A stretch of 64,000 bases of DNA from Paguma larvata (GCA_030068075.1 CM057826.1:70157312-70221311); one strand, 5' to 3'. Counted from the stretch's first letter, positions 1 to 12,528 are shown. Numbers and translations are program-made. The notes: generated from the sequence alone by a model not told the origin.

Positions 1-1856
1 TGAATCCACAAATATCAAATACATGGAGTGGAAAATAGGTCAAGTAGAAATTCAAAAAAGCAATACGTCATTGTAGACTCATCCACCAGGGATGGCTTTG
101 AACTTAAGACGGTTAGGAATAGGATATGCAGAGAAAAATAGAAGAAGTGAAAAGATAGCTTTTAAGAAAACTATAAACTACAGCAGAGGCTGAAAATTTT
201 AAGAGAGATCACCAGGATTCCAAATTTCACAAAATCTGGGAACTATCCTGGTCATCTAAAAAATATGAAATTTTTGAAAAGTAACATGAATTTCTTCTAT
301 AATTTTGTTTCAGACAGAGACAATATGATCAAGTCCTTAGGTTATTAAAAAATGAAACTTCGACTACCTCTGAGGTAGTTGGTTTTAAAATCACATCTTT
401 ACAATGGTTTAAGAAAAACCTACCAGTAATTTAGAAACCCTGTGATTTATCATCATTTGTCCGTGAAACGTGGAAATATGTATTTTCAGGAAAGGTAGAG
501 AATTCCTATGCATTAGTTTCTATCAGAAATGATGCAACTCTATATGCAATCATATATTATGGTAAAAATTATATGTTTTAGAAGATGCATTATTTATGTT
601 TAATACACCACACTACCTACTTATGCCACACATATTAATTATATGAATAAAGTAACTCAATCATTAGGATCTCATAAATTCCCATCAAATTTTATAGGGT
701 AATAGTAACAGTCTTCATCTCAGGATTTAGAAGCCAGTTTAATTTGATGCCAGTCTAAACTGTTCTCTGTCTTATGGGGCAGAAACAACATGTATTTTGA
801 AGTTGAACACACATGGATTAAAGGCGCTGCTGATAGCTATTTTTGTAAGGCATAGAGTAAAATTGTGCAGGAACTTATATTAGAACCTTTACATTTAGTG
901 ACAAACGATTTCGTTGCTTTGGCATTGCTGAAACTATTACACGAGAAATTTCTTAAAAGAAGTGTCTAACATACAAAAAAAGGTCTGTGTAAATATAAAG
1001 ACTTCTTTCATTTAGTTTGTTTGAAGAGCTAATCTACTTGAAGAAGCAATTAAAATGCTTTCATTTTAAGTGTATATTAAATAAATCAAATATGATGTTG
1101 TAAACATTCATTATAGATTTATTTTGATATTTGTTCTGCATAAATTACAGATATATGCATAATTTTATCTTTAACGATCTAATAACATTTGATAATCAAG
1201 GCACACAACCATGTACTACTTACAAGTGATGATGTTTAACTAATAAAATGACTGTTTCATTGCCCAATTTATAAATAAACCAAACAGATCTGTGGGCAAA
1301 ACTATTCTTTAGCTTTTTGCCTATGAACATCTTACCTTTCCTTACTTCCTTACTTTATATTATTGATTTGTTAATATTGCCATCAATGTCACAATTTAAA
1401 AATATTCTAGATTGCATGAGAGACCAATTTTTTTTTTGTTCTTAATTTAAGAATATTTATTCAAACTGCCAAAAAGATATTCTTCAGGATTTCCAGATCA
1501 GAGCCAGGAGTTACTTGGACACACTATCTTTATATGATGTAATTTCAAAATAAGATTATGTACAATATATCCTATTGGTACCTTTTAGCCAATGAAATAG
1601 ACAGGAAAGTCTGCTGAATTGGCGCATTATGAAGAAAATACCTCGCACTGAGGGAGATTTTAGATTCTGCCTCTTCTCTTTTGCTTTATGTGCAAAGGAG
1701 GTGATAATGGGCCCAGAGTGACTATATTTTACTCACCATGGAAAAAAAGGTGATAAAACAATTGTAAGTGTAATTGCAGTGACATGATGATATTGAGTTA
1801 TTGAAAAAAACTCTGGAACTGTCTACCTCTAGGCTTTTGTTACAGAATATACATAC
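1..1856. other. AT-rich unique DNA, no gene recognised
   Basis: No coding frame, RNA gene or repeat family is recognisable here. The stretch is AT-rich with short homopolymer runs and ends at the Tigger1 terminus. Confidence 0.6.
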
Positions 1857-2050
1857 CAGACATAGCTCAAAGGTACTGTGGGTTCGGTTCCAGACCACTG
1901 CAATAAAGTGAAGATTGCTATGAATTGAATTACTTTGTTGGTTTCCCAGTGCATATAAAAGTTATGTTTATGCTATACTGTAGTCTATTAAGTGTGCAGT
2001 AGGATTATGTCTTAAAAATGTGCATACTTTAATTAAAAAATAATTTATTG

Positions 2051-2275
2051 CTAAAAAATGCTAACCATCAGCTGAGCTTTCAGTGAGTCATAATCTTTTT
2101 GCTCATAGAGTGTCGCCTCAGTGTTGATGGCTTGCTGACTGATCAGGGTGGTGGTTGATGAGGGATGGGGTGGCTGTGGTAGTTTGTTAAAATAACAGAA
2201 TGAAGTTAGCCTCATCGATTGCCTCTTCCTTTCATGGATATTATTTCCGTAGTATGTGATGCGGTTTGATAACAT
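2051..2275 (-). pseudogene. Tigger1 transposase, C-terminal fragment
   Basis: This 74-codon open stretch is the end of the Tigger1 transposase. It has the recognisable run KLPQPPHPSSTTTLISQQ, the proline-rich tail of the family, and continues through the duplicated Ser/Gln-rich segment to the normal stop near the element's 3' end. It is only a fragment of a transposase of roughly 600 residues. The rest of the gene lies further right on the plus strand and is separated from it by stops and frameshifts. Confidence 0.88.
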
Positions 2276-2717
2276 TTTACTTACAGCAAAAGTTCTTTCA
2301 AAATTGGAGTCAGTCCCCTCAAACCCTGCTTTTGCTAATCAACTAAATTTATGTAAACTGTAAATCTTTTGTGGTCATTTCAACAGTCTTCCCAGCATCT
2401 TTACCAGGAGGAGATTCCATTTCAAAGAGCCACCTTTTTTTGCTTATCCATAAGAAACAACTCTTCATGTGTTGAAGTTTTATCACAAGACAGTAGCAAT
2501 TCATTCAGTCACATTTTCAGGCTCCACTTTTAATTCCAGTTCTCTCGCTTTTTCACATCCACAGTTAGTTACTTCCTCCACCGAAGTCATCCATGGGGGT
2601 TGGAATCAACTTCTTCCAGACTTCTATTTGTATTGATATTTTGACCTCTTCCCATCAATCATGAATGCTCTGAATGGTATCTAGAACTTCAGGTGAATCC
2701 TTTTAGAAGGTTTTTAG

Positions 2718-2987
2718 TTAGTTTTGCCCATATTCATCAGAGAAATTCCTATCTATGGCAGGTATAGCATTATAAAATGTATTTCCTTGATAGTAAGAAG
2801 TGAAAGAAGAAATTACTCCTTGATGTGGAAAGGATGTGTTAACAGGCATGAAAACAACATTAATTTCATTGTACATTTCCATCAGAACTCTTGGATGTCC
2901 AGGTGCTTTGTCAATGAGCAATAATAGTGTTTTGAAAGGCATCTTTTGTTTTGGTTTCTTTTGTTTTTGAGCATTAGATCTCAACAA
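2718..2987 (-). pseudogene. Tigger1 transposase, DDE catalytic-core fragment
   Basis: This open stretch of 89 codons covers part of the catalytic core. It includes LLLLIDKAPGHPR, which corresponds to the family's conserved Asp-containing 'ID-x-APGHP' motif, and then VLMEMYNEINVVFMPVNTS. The residue after the catalytic Asp, normally Asn, reads Lys. A short deletion follows where the family has a Gln-Pro-Met-Asp segment. The N-terminal DNA-binding part lies on the far side of the retrocopy. It is not functional. Confidence 0.88.
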
Positions 2988-3719
2988 TGGCTTTCAAGTA
3001 TTTAGTAAACCATTTTGGAAACAGATGTGCTGTCATCCAGGCTTTGTTGCTCCATTTATAGGACAGAAGCAAAGTAGATCTAGCATAATTATTAAGGGCC
3101 ATAGGATTTTTACAATGGCAAATGAATACTGGCTTCAACTTAAAGTCAACAGCTGTGTGAAGCTCTAACGAGAATCAGCCTGTCCTTTGAAATACTGGAG
3201 CCAGATATTGGCTTCTCTCCAGGTATAAAAGTCCTACATGGCATCATATTTCAATTAAAGGTTGTTTTGTATACATTGAAAATCTGTTGTTTAGTGTACC
3301 CACTTTCATGAATTATCTTAGCTGGATTTTCTAGATAATTTGCTGTAGCTTCTATATCAGCACTTGCTGCTTCACCTTGCACTTTTTATGTTAAGGAGAC
3401 AGCTTCTTTCCTGAAACCTCATGAACTAGTATCTGCTAGTTTAAAGCTTGTTTTCTACATCCTCCTCACCTCTCTCAGGCTTCATAGATTTGAAGAGAGT
3501 TAGGGCCTTGCTATGGATTAGGATTTGGCTTAAAGGGAAGTGTGGTGGTTTGATCGCCTATCCAGATCTCTCAAACTTCCTATCAGCGATAAGGCTATTT
3601 TGCTTTCTTAATTTCCTTTAAGAACTTTTCCTTTGCTTTTACAACTTGACTGTTTGGTACCAGAGGCCTAGATTTCAACCAATTTCAGCTTTGAACATGT
3701 CTCCTACACTAAGGTTAAT

Positions 3720-4397
3720 AATTTTTTTAAAGAGTCTTAACTAAGTTTATTGATATCCTTTGTATTTATCCAGTGTCTATTAGCTCACTAAACTCTTTGT
3801 TTCAAGTTTCTTGCATCAATCCCATGAAAGGTCCAGACTGGAAAAGTATTTTTACATACACGGTTGATTTTTACACTATATAGCTAATATTTATAAAATT
3901 GGTATTTCCTTTGTACCTGTTGATAGCTTTACTGCTTTTAAGACAAAAATCACATACAGAAATACATACTCCTCAAAACATAAAAGCCAACAGTTATATA
4001 GAATTTGGTTTACAATACAGAACTTAGAGGCAACACAGACTGTACATAATCCACGTCAGGAATCATAAAGTAGTGGATCCCACTGACCCCTGGTGAGGGG
4101 TGTTTCAGCCCAGGAAAACCCATTTACAATTCTTTCCTGTGTGTATAAGATAAATGCCAAACTGTTTCACACATATCAATATATTTATATATTTATCCAA
4201 ATTCTGGTTTAAAAGTCACAAAATGACAACAAATACAAATGTTAGGAAAAGTTTAACATGTATAGGGAAAAATATATTTTATGCATTGTGAAGAGTTTGT
4301 ACAGTCTAGCATAAAGGCAAATGTGGTGTTAAGTACAAGTTAGAACTTTAGGGCATCCACCTCTTAGATGCTGGCACTGAACTCCACTAAATCTTTT
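3720..4397 (-). pseudogene. 5'-truncated processed retrocopy of a cellular 3' UTR, inside Tigger1
   Basis: Tigger1 homology stops at about 3719 and resumes at about 4398, at the next base of the family sequence. The 8-bp word aggttaat is repeated at 3712-3719 and 4398-4405, a target-site duplication. Read on the minus strand, the insert ends with AATAAA (complement at 3746-3751), about 17 bases of spacer and then an A run at 3722-3728. It is AT-rich, has no long open frame and looks like an ordinary mRNA 3' UTR. These are the marks of an L1-mediated, 5'-truncated retrocopy. I could not name the source gene. It could also be the 3' end of a non-coding RNA. Confidence 0.8.
3746..3751 (-). terminator. 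Polyadenylation signal of the retrocopy
   Basis: The plus strand reads tttatt, the complement of AATAAA. It sits about 17 bases before the A tail of the retrocopy, the normal spacing for an inherited poly(A) signal. Confidence 0.75.
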
Positions 4398-4928
4398 AGG
4401 TTAATCATTTCCAGCTTTTGATTTAAAGTGAGAGACCTGTAACTTTTCCTTTCACTTGAACACTTAGAGTCCATTCTATGGTTATTAATTGGCTTAATTT
4501 CAGTATTGCTGTGTGTCCAGGAATAGAGAGGCCCAAGGCGAGGGAGAGAGATGAAGGAACGGCAGGTTGGTGGAAGAGTTAGAATGCATACAACTTTTAT
4601 CGATTGAATTTGCCATCATATAAAATAAATCTAATTAAATCAATTAAAGTGTCTATGTGCATGGTTTATGGCACCCCATAACAATTACAATATTTATATC
4701 AAAGATAACCGATTACAGATCACCATGAAAAATATACTGATAGTGAAAAAAATGGCAAATTTCCAAAAATTATCAAGATGTGATACAGAGGCACAAAGTG
4801 AACAAATACTGTTGGAAAAATGATGGTGATAGACTTGTTTGACACAAGGTTGCCACAACCCTTCAACTTGTAAAACGCAGTATCTGTGAGGTACAGTGAA
4901 GTAAAGCACAATAAAATGAGATATGCCT

Positions 4929-5563
4929 ATATTTCGAATAAAGCCTGAAGAAGTCTATGCCTACTGATGTTTTCAAAAACAAAAGATATCTTGGTGAGCA
5001 ATTAAGTTACTGGCATTAACAATAGGAGTTATTAACTGTTAATAACTATTGACAGTTGTTACTGTTAATAACTCCTATTGTTAATAACTCCTATTATTAA
5101 TAACTCCTATTGTTAATGATGTAACATCAAGCAAAATGGCAGAATAGCTATAGAGAGAATGAGATGGGAGAGGAAGCCAATAAGATACCTTTCTGGTATC
5201 ATAATATTTCCTGATATTTAGGCAGGTTGCATGTATTAGCTATACCATCCCCACTCAGGAGCAATCGGCTTTCCCACAATAGGAAGACTAAAGTATTCCT
5301 CATGTCACTCACAGTTTCCACAGCAAAATACAGAGGTTCAAGTGACTTACATACTTACCAATCTCTCAACAAATACTGGCTGAACAATAGATTATCTGAC
5401 TCAGGACAAATCCTAGGAGTCCAGGATTAAAAATAAGATAATACATATTACTTGGAGTTTGGAAAAATGTTCACATGCTCTGGGACTATCTGGAGAGAGA
5501 ATCCCTGAACTGCTAGTGTCTGAGTGAGCATAAGAAAAAAATTGTAAATTCCATGAACTAAGA

Positions 5564-5566
<3 letters not shown>
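4929..5566. other. Unassigned DNA with an inverted/tandem repeat
   Basis: Apart from the structured repeat listed separately at 5015-5117, I see no gene or known repeat family here. Confidence 0.5.
5015..5117. repeat. Perfect 22-bp inverted repeat overlapping three 16-bp tandem units
   Basis: The unit gttaataactcctatt occurs at 5064-5079, 5080-5095 and, with one change, 5096-5111. Its exact reverse complement, aataggagttattaac, lies at 5021-5036. Extended outward, the arms 5015-5036 and 5064-5085 pair perfectly over 22 bp with a 27-base loop. The loop itself carries further gttaataact-like pieces. It could arise by replication slippage with template switching at a hairpin. No coding or known transposon origin is visible. 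Confidence 0.9.

Positions 5567-5604
<38 letters not shown>
5567..5604. repeat. (AT)19 microsatellite
   Basis: This is an uninterrupted alternating AT tract of 38 bases, likely to vary in length between individuals. Confidence 0.97.
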
Positions 5605-5606
<2 letters not shown>

Positions 5607-5819
5607 CTATGTAAAGGGTAAAAACATAATTGCCTTTGTTGGCTTAAGCACAGCCTTTGATTAATAAGCAGTTTATGTAGACCCTGGGAAGCCAGACTAG
5701 ACTAAAAATAGAGTAAGTTCTATGCATGGCCATTATAAAGGCTGTACAGTATGGAAGAAATAGACTCCAAAGAGTTTGTCTAACCCAGTCAGTCAATAAA
5801 GACCAAAGAAAAACAAACT

Positions 5820-6900
5820 CTAAGAAAAGAGGGGTGGGATTTCAGGTCCAGAGATGTTACAATATATGATTTAAAATACAAACTTTTAACAAAAGTAATG
5901 AGACACACAGACTGGAAAATTTGACAAGTATACAGGAAAAAAGGCAATGGAAACTAACTTGGGTTAGTTTTCACCCTGATGCTAGACCTGGAAGACCAAA
6001 ACTCCAAAGCACCTAGTATAAATACATTTGAAGAACTAAAACCACTTTTTAAAAATTAAAGGAAGATATAAATATAATGGCTAATCAATAGAAACTGCAA
6101 ATAATGACATAGAATTTTTTCAAGCAATTCCGGAGGTGAAAACTCCAATAGCCAAATGAAAATTTTGCTAAAAGGGCTGGAAAGTGTATCTGAGTTGCAG
6201 AACAGATCTGACGTGAGAGTGGATCAATCAAGATGGTATATTCTATGCAAGAAAAAAGCAGGAGGAAAATGAACAGCTCCAAGAAGTGTGGGATACCACT
6301 AAGGTTATCACATAGATGTAATGGGAATATCAGAAGAGAGAAAAAAATTGTCAAGAAATGTGGTTTAAAATGTCCTAATCTCGAAGAAAACCATTAGTTT
6401 ACACATCTGAGAAGCTCAGTGAAAGTCAAGAAGCATAAATACAGAGTGACCCAAATCCAGATATATTATCAACAAAATGTTGAAATAAAAAAATAAAATT
6501 TTGAAGATAGCAGAGGAAAATGACTCAGTACATATGAGGGAACCAAAAAAAAAAAAGGTACATTGCATCTGAAACAATGGAGGCCAGAAGACAGTAGGAT
6601 GATATATTCAAAATGCTGGAATAAATAACCAAGAACCCTATATTTGGCAAAGCTGTCTTTTGAGAAAACACAACGTAAATATTCCTATCTAAACCAAATA
6701 AAGGATTCCTTTGGTGGGATACCTGTTTTACAAGAAATACTAAAGAAATTACTCAAACTGAAAGGAAGTGACCCAGACATGAGTTCAAATCCACAGGAAA
6801 AAACAAAGAGCTCCAGTAAAAGGAATTATGCAGGAAACTATTTTTTAAAAACACAAAAATAAGTACATATTTCTTTCTCCTTATTTTTTAACTGATTTAG
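5820..6900 (+). mobile_element. HAL1 / old L1 ORF1-type LINE
   Basis: The order of recognisable phrases follows HAL1 (the 'half L1' with only ORF1): an 'agatgttacaatatatgat' start, an ORF1 coiled-coil-like middle with many stops, 'aaacaatggaggccagaaga' and the ORF1 end followed directly by a short T-rich tail. No ORF2 follows. An ancient L1M ORF1 fragment is the alternative. The left edge is uncertain and could start somewhat upstream. Confidence 0.72.
6644..6862 (+). pseudogene. LINE ORF1 C-terminal fragment (RNA-binding protein remnant)
   Basis: The 72-codon frame reads AKLSFEKTQ near its start and PVLQEILKKLLK in the middle. These correspond to the C-terminal domain of the L1/HAL1 ORF1 protein, the 'AKLSF...LQEILK' region. 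ORF1 protein is an RNA-binding chaperone of the retrotransposon particle. Upstream coding is broken by stops, so this is a remnant. Confidence 0.75.
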
Positions 6901-8146
6901 AAATACTTGCACTCTAGAATGACTAAGTTCTGAAAATGTCAACATGAATTTCGTCCTCTCAAAGATGTCTCTGGTAGAGGAGAATAGAGTGTGAAGAAAA
7001 GAATAGATTGTGAGGACTTTTCTACTTGTAAAGAATCATGGCGGGAGGGGGCTGGAAGCAGTTCAGATCATGGAAGGTGAGAAACATTGAGGTAGCAGTG
7101 TTTCTTTATACCATGATGACAGTTCCGAAGAGCATTTACTAGACTTTGAGCTGAGTATAAATCCAAGGACATGTTCCTGGAAGTGCTGTGAAACGTGGGA
7201 ACTTCGATTCATTTCCATTTGCCTAGTTGCTGGTAATGTGTAGTAAAAATTCTCCTGTTGGAATTTTAGCCAGGCTTATTATGTCCAGTAATTTGAGTCT
7301 TAGAGATTTATAGAGCTAGAAGTTTGGTTTTGGAAAGTCATTTGTTGCCTTTATATAGTTTATGTAAGGTTCATTAGAATCAGAAGAGTGACTTGTGGGG
7401 GAGATGGGGTTCACTTAACACTGAGAAAAACATCCACTTGTGTAAAATTATAATTGGAAAACATAAAATATTTCTAGCAACAATAAAATAAACTCAGTGT
7501 TCAGTTTAACTTATCAAAAATATTATTGTTTGATTCCATGCTGGGCAATATGTTATAGATATTTCATAAAAGTGTTTTAAGGTAAATGTTTTGTTAGGTA
7601 ATATTTTGAAGAAAAAACCAGAGTTCCAGTTATTAATTGCTTTAAACTTTGCTTTGTTTGCATGGGAAAGTATATGTATAATAATCAAGGGGTGAAAGAA
7701 AATTTGACAAGTTATCTAAGAGTTGTTTTAAATCTTTGATTTTCATGTTTTCTCTAATAATTGTTATACACTTTCTTATATCCTCCTATTATAGTATTGA
7801 TTAAAAAATAAATTCAATCAAGAATACTTTTCCTGTATATTTCAAAGCTATAAGAGAAATTATTTAATAAAGCCTCTTTGATGATTCTACAAAACTATGA
7901 CAATACTAAAACATATCCATAGAATTATCCTTATAAATCTGATCATAAATGATAATCACATTGTTTAATAGTGTGTTTTGTTTGCTCACTGGAAAATTTA
8001 AAGTTAATTCATTGTTAATTTAAAATTTATTTCCCAGATAAAATCGATACTTTCCACGGATGTTGTAAAAGTGCTACAGCTCAGATGTGTGCACATATTT
8101 GAATGTAGTGGCTTCCATTTGATAAACAGTCATGCTTACCAATCTG
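6901..8146. other. AT-rich unique DNA, nothing recognised
   Basis: No open frame of note and no repeat family I can name. The stretch is ended by the SINE target site at 8147. Confidence 0.5.
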
Positions 8147-8162
8147 GAATAATTTATCTCTT

Positions 8163-8380
8163 TTTAAAAAAAATTTTTTTAACATTTACTCTTTTTTGAC
8201 AGAGACAACAGAGCATGATTGGCGGGGGGGGCGGTGCAGAGAGAGAGGGAGACTGGATCCAAAGCAGCTCCAGACTCTGAGCTGTCAACAGGGAGCCCAC
8301 ACAGGGCAGGAATTCACTGACTATGAGATCATGAACTGAGCCTAAGTTGGACACTCCACCGACTGAGCCACCAGGCATCC
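8163..8380 (-). mobile_element. CAN-SINE (tRNA-Lys-derived), minus strand
   Basis: The right edge holds the reversed SINE head (ccaccgactgagccaccagg), then the reversed body, and the left edge has the A-rich tail as T-rich DNA. An exact 16-bp target duplication, gaataatttatctctt, flanks it at 8147-8162 and 8384-8399. It includes a G-rich expansion at about 8220-8236. L1 enzymes mobilise such elements. Confidence 0.97.
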
Positions 8381-8399
8381 TCAGAATAATTTATCTCTT

Positions 8400-11242
8400 A
8401 ATTTCACTTTATTTATTTTTGGCTTTGATTTATTCCCAATCGAAACTTTTTCTCTACAATGCCATGTGAGCTCAATTGTCAGAGTCTTCATAAAAGGAGA
8501 GTCAAGAACACGTGTGTTTTGTTTGCTAGAATTTTGTAGCCAATTATAGTAATGTAGGACTACCTTTAGGATATATTTTTAAATACAATTATTTTTGTTG
8601 ATATGGCTATGTGTGAGGATCACTGTGAAGTGCTTCTCAACTGGCAGCTACTCTCAATGCCTTGTGACAAACTTCAATAGACCATCTGCAACCGGATAAT
8701 TGGAGCAAAGACAAGGGCTAGGCTTTGGGCCTCCGTTGAGCTGCTAGTGAATATACTTGCCCTAAACAAAAGGAAAGGGAATCATCTTCCAAAAACGCAT
8801 GCGACACCAATAGTTCAGTGATTGGACAACTCTTTTTTAATATGCTAGCGTTACAGATTCAGCGGCCTTCCTGTCATCTTGACTAGAAATGTCTTTTGTC
8901 AGGACATCATGTCTTCATTGAGACAATTACTCCGAGTTGAGCTGTTGAGTTCAAAACTTTTCTATCTAAGTATTTAAAACAGTAGAGAAATCCTCAGAAT
9001 ACTATCTTTTTTCTTCATGCTTTTGTTCTTACTGTTCTCTTTTTGTTTGATCCTTTGGCAGAATTGCAGCGATGTTTTCCGAATTAAGAGTGTATTTTTC
9101 AGCACATTTTTAAGGCCTTGTTTCATTATAAGATGAATGGAGAAGTTCTGAGTCAGTAGTGAAGATCGAATAACAGACAGATAAGATCAGCAATATGAAG
9201 AAGCTCTCATTGTGCCAAGGCCTCAGTAATATCCCAGGCAAGTTTCTCACTTTAGTTCCACATAATACTCTAGGAAAACAAATGGAGAATCAGATCCGGG
9301 GCGTTTTTGCAGTGTATCATTACAGTTTAGTTTAGCTGCTAATAGTTAACAGTGAAAACAAAAACAAAAAGAAATATTCTTTGGCAAAATTGTGCTGACT
9401 TGCTGCAACCCTCTCCTCTCTACTCATTGGCTTTTAACCTAATTTATATACATCTGACGGTGCCCCATAAAATTGTAGAGTTTGCGCTGGATTAAATTGG
9501 AATTTGTTTTGTTTAATAAAAATATCACCAGATAGCAACTGTCAGTTAGAAAATTAGATTTAATTTCCCTTTATGAATAATTAGCTGTTAGCATCTCAGC
9601 TCTTTATATGCATATAATTAACTTTTCTAATCAAATATAACGTCTTTGGTGTTGAAGATAATACGATGAGCTTTGTCATCAAATATTACACTTCCTTTTC
9701 ATGACAGACTTAAGTTAAATAAATTGTTTACTCTCTTTTATTCGTGGAATTTTTACATGCAAATGGTAAACAAGCAGAAAAGAATATAAAGAGTTTCTAG
9801 TGGCAAAGTTTCTTTGTTCGGAAAGGCATTTCGGTTCTAAATTTCTATTTTAAATACGCTATTGAGGCTCTGAAATTGCAGTCAGGTATATGAAACTTTG
9901 GACATGAGCAGGTACTTGGCTGCTGCATTCTATATTGTGCCTGGGGTCACCCTGAGCATCATTTCCACCAAAATGATTCAGTGCAAATTTGGCTCATTGC
10001 CCATCATTCTGGGTGAGAACCCAGAGATAGATCTACGTGATATGACAGTTGAAGAAGTGAAAAATCCAGCCACATTACTTAATTTAGCAATATATAATTT
10101 TAACAGGTAATTGAATATTTGATTGAACTTATAAATTTAATTTGTAGGGAGGCATGATCTTTTAAACAGAAATTTAATTAATGCTTATTTCTGAATTAAC
10201 TATGTAATCACTCTTAAATGGTGGTGGTTTGGTTTGGATCTTACTAAACCCCACGTGGCCTCAAAGAAATACGTGAAATACTGTACGGCTGTTATATTTG
10301 ATGTTGGAAAAGCAGTAAATGTGGAAACAACTTTAGAAAATGATCGCTCATTGAAAATGTGCCAATCCTATTAACTTCGTATGTATAGATTTTGCTCAAC
10401 TAAGAAAAATCCTTTGTCTCAAACAATAGTGTGATAAAGGAAAGGATTACTGTAGTCAACCCAGGTTTTCTTCCCCTGACTCATTAAATAATTGCATGTA
10501 TTATATGGTACTTTTACCAGGGATACTACTGAATTATGGCTATTACATATATATATATATATACTGGAAAAATATATTTTTAAGAGAATAATCTATCTTG
10601 GAGAACTTCTAACTTTACCAGAAACAAATCGTGCCAATTTTTTTTTGCTTTCAATACTGGGAGGATTTACTCTTTCTTTAGAATGAGAATAAGGGAAAAA
10701 TCTGTATTTCTCTGAAACAAGTTATATAAAACCCATAAAATTAACATATATTCATTTTTCCCTCAGAATCTCAAAATACTTTACCCAGTATTAATTGACT
10801 ACCTATAGTAGTATCTTATTTATTTGTTGGTTTTACTATAAAAGATAAACTATCATTAAAGGCTTATTACTTACGTATAGTTCATTCTAAAAGCAAAAAG
10901 TAGGTTAACATTAAGTTTTGTGTAATTGTTAAAGTTCTGAGTTCTAAGCATACATTAACTTGTATGGACATGCACATCTAAATGTGAGAAAAAATGCTTT
11001 GCCACTAAACTTTTATTTTTTGCCTTCACAATGTGAATTCTTTATTCATACGCACAATATGAACTGTGGATGTTTATCCAGGGAATATTCACTCATTTTC
11101 ATAGGAGTGTTAATATAATTAGTAAATGAAATCTCTGTTAAAGTTAGAGCATACTCCAAAGCCAAATAAATTATTTTTAAATAACAGACATGGCTACCTT
11201 CCCTTAATGGAGAAAATTGAGAATTAATTCCGTGAGCGCATG
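8400..11242. other. Unique AT-rich DNA including a possible conserved non-coding stretch
   Basis: No repeat family is recognisable. The part from about 9460 to 10240 has mixed, non-repetitive composition with clustered homeobox-like core sites (gaataattagc, cataattaac, aatttaattaatg) and a 79-codon stop-free frame at 9874-10110 that matches nothing I know. Such texture is typical of conserved non-coding elements near developmental genes, but conservation cannot be seen from one genome. A short (AT)n lies at 10547-10563. Confidence 0.3.
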
Positions 11243-11275
11243 TGTGTGTGCGTGTGTGTGTGCGTGTGTGTGTAG
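11243..11275. repeat. (TG)n microsatellite with CG interruptions
   Basis: Alternating TG is broken twice by 'tgcg'. The interruptions suggest an old tract. Confidence 0.95.
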
Positions 11276-12518
11276 ATCTCATTATTGATCAGTTATACTT
11301 GGTCACTATTTTTCCCCTTCTAAATGGATGCATACAGTAACAAAGAATACAATTTAAATTTTCTTTAAAAAATAACATTTCTAGATATATGGCATAACCA
11401 ATATCTGAGATCAGACAAAAGATACCTGATTTTATGCTTGTAGTATCTGCATTATACCAATCGAGACAGATGAAATTTGCTTCAACTTTCTAAAAAATAA
11501 ATTACTCTTAATGTATTTATAATATACGTGAATGGGATAAACCATTAATGGCTTTTAGTGCTGGTAAACAAATAACTTGATTTGCCATGGGGTATTTAGT
11601 TCTCAAATCAAGAGGATACACACACACCACATTATACACACACACTGACACACACACACGCACACCACATACACACACACTTGAATGCTGTTACACTCAC
11701 CTCATTTCTACAAATGAAGAAAAGCAATACAAAGTGCAATGGCGATAGCCAATAAATCTTCTAGCCCTTTCAAAAATGATTGCCAGGATGCAGTACAGTC
11801 ATTTCAATTGTACAACTCTCTTAATCCAGTTCCCTTAGTCATTTACTGACAGCGTTCATACTCTCCTAAAGCCAGTTACAGGAATGAGGTGCTGCAGAAC
11901 TGTAAATTGTGATCAGTTTTTATAAATGGTCTGGGACATATTCCCACATCCTCTATAAACTGTATGAAGATTCAAATAAAGGAGGGAGTCAAAACTATAT
12001 TTCTCAGTTGTTTATTCCTCATAGTTAAAATTATGTACTTGTGCTCAATATACATCTGCCTAGAAATTGCCTTTAAATTTACTAAATAGTTATTGAATAT
12101 TTATCAGATACCAGAAATATTGGAAGTGTAAGTAATATAAAATGAAACTTTTGGCATAGAGTAATCTATGGTCTTCACTGGGAATTTTTTATATTCATAA
12201 AAATATTAAATGGTAGAAAGTTGTAAAGAGTATAATTATACTTATAATTATTGGAATATTAAATTATAAAAATATTTTAAATGAGGTTAGAGTAGTCTTA
12301 AGGGATCAAGAAAAGAATAATTTAAAGTTTGAGAGTTAAGTTGAATTTTTAGAAAGAATGAAAAGACCTCATAGTGTAAAGAGAACAGTGGCAAACATTG
12401 CAGAGACAGCAACATAGAAGCAAATCCAAAAAATCAGGATTTAATAGAGTATATGGGTTTCACAGAAAAGGAGTGTCTTGCTGGGGAGTGGTGTCAGGTA
12501 AGTTGTATGTAGATTAAG
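11276..12518. other. Unique AT-rich DNA with an imperfect CA tract
   Basis: An interrupted (CA)n region lies at about 11620-11682. Otherwise I see no gene or named repeat. Confidence 0.5.
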
Positions 12519-12528
12519 AAGAATGTGA

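Larger units (their letters stand above)
1857..4928 (-). mobile_element. Tigger1 DNA transposon (TcMar/pogo-like), decayed
   Basis: The plus strand opens with a degenerate Tigger terminus (cagacatagctc, then ggttcggttccagaccactg) and closes with the other inverted terminus (gcacaataaaatgagatatg then cct), followed by TA, the target expected for this superfamily. The internal order matches a reversed Tigger1: 3' non-coding end, transposase C-terminus, DDE catalytic part, helix-turn-helix N-terminal part and 5' non-coding end. Removing the 3'-UTR retrocopy at 3720-4397 leaves about 2.4 kb, the usual size of a full Tigger1. The transposase frame is broken by many stops and shifts, so the element is dead. 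Tigger1 is a placental-age family, so this copy is old. Ends may be off by a few bases. Confidence 0.93.

Noticed and set aside
5021..5111. CRISPR-like array
   Set aside because: Three adjoining 16-mers without spacers in mammalian DNA are a tandem repeat, not a CRISPR.
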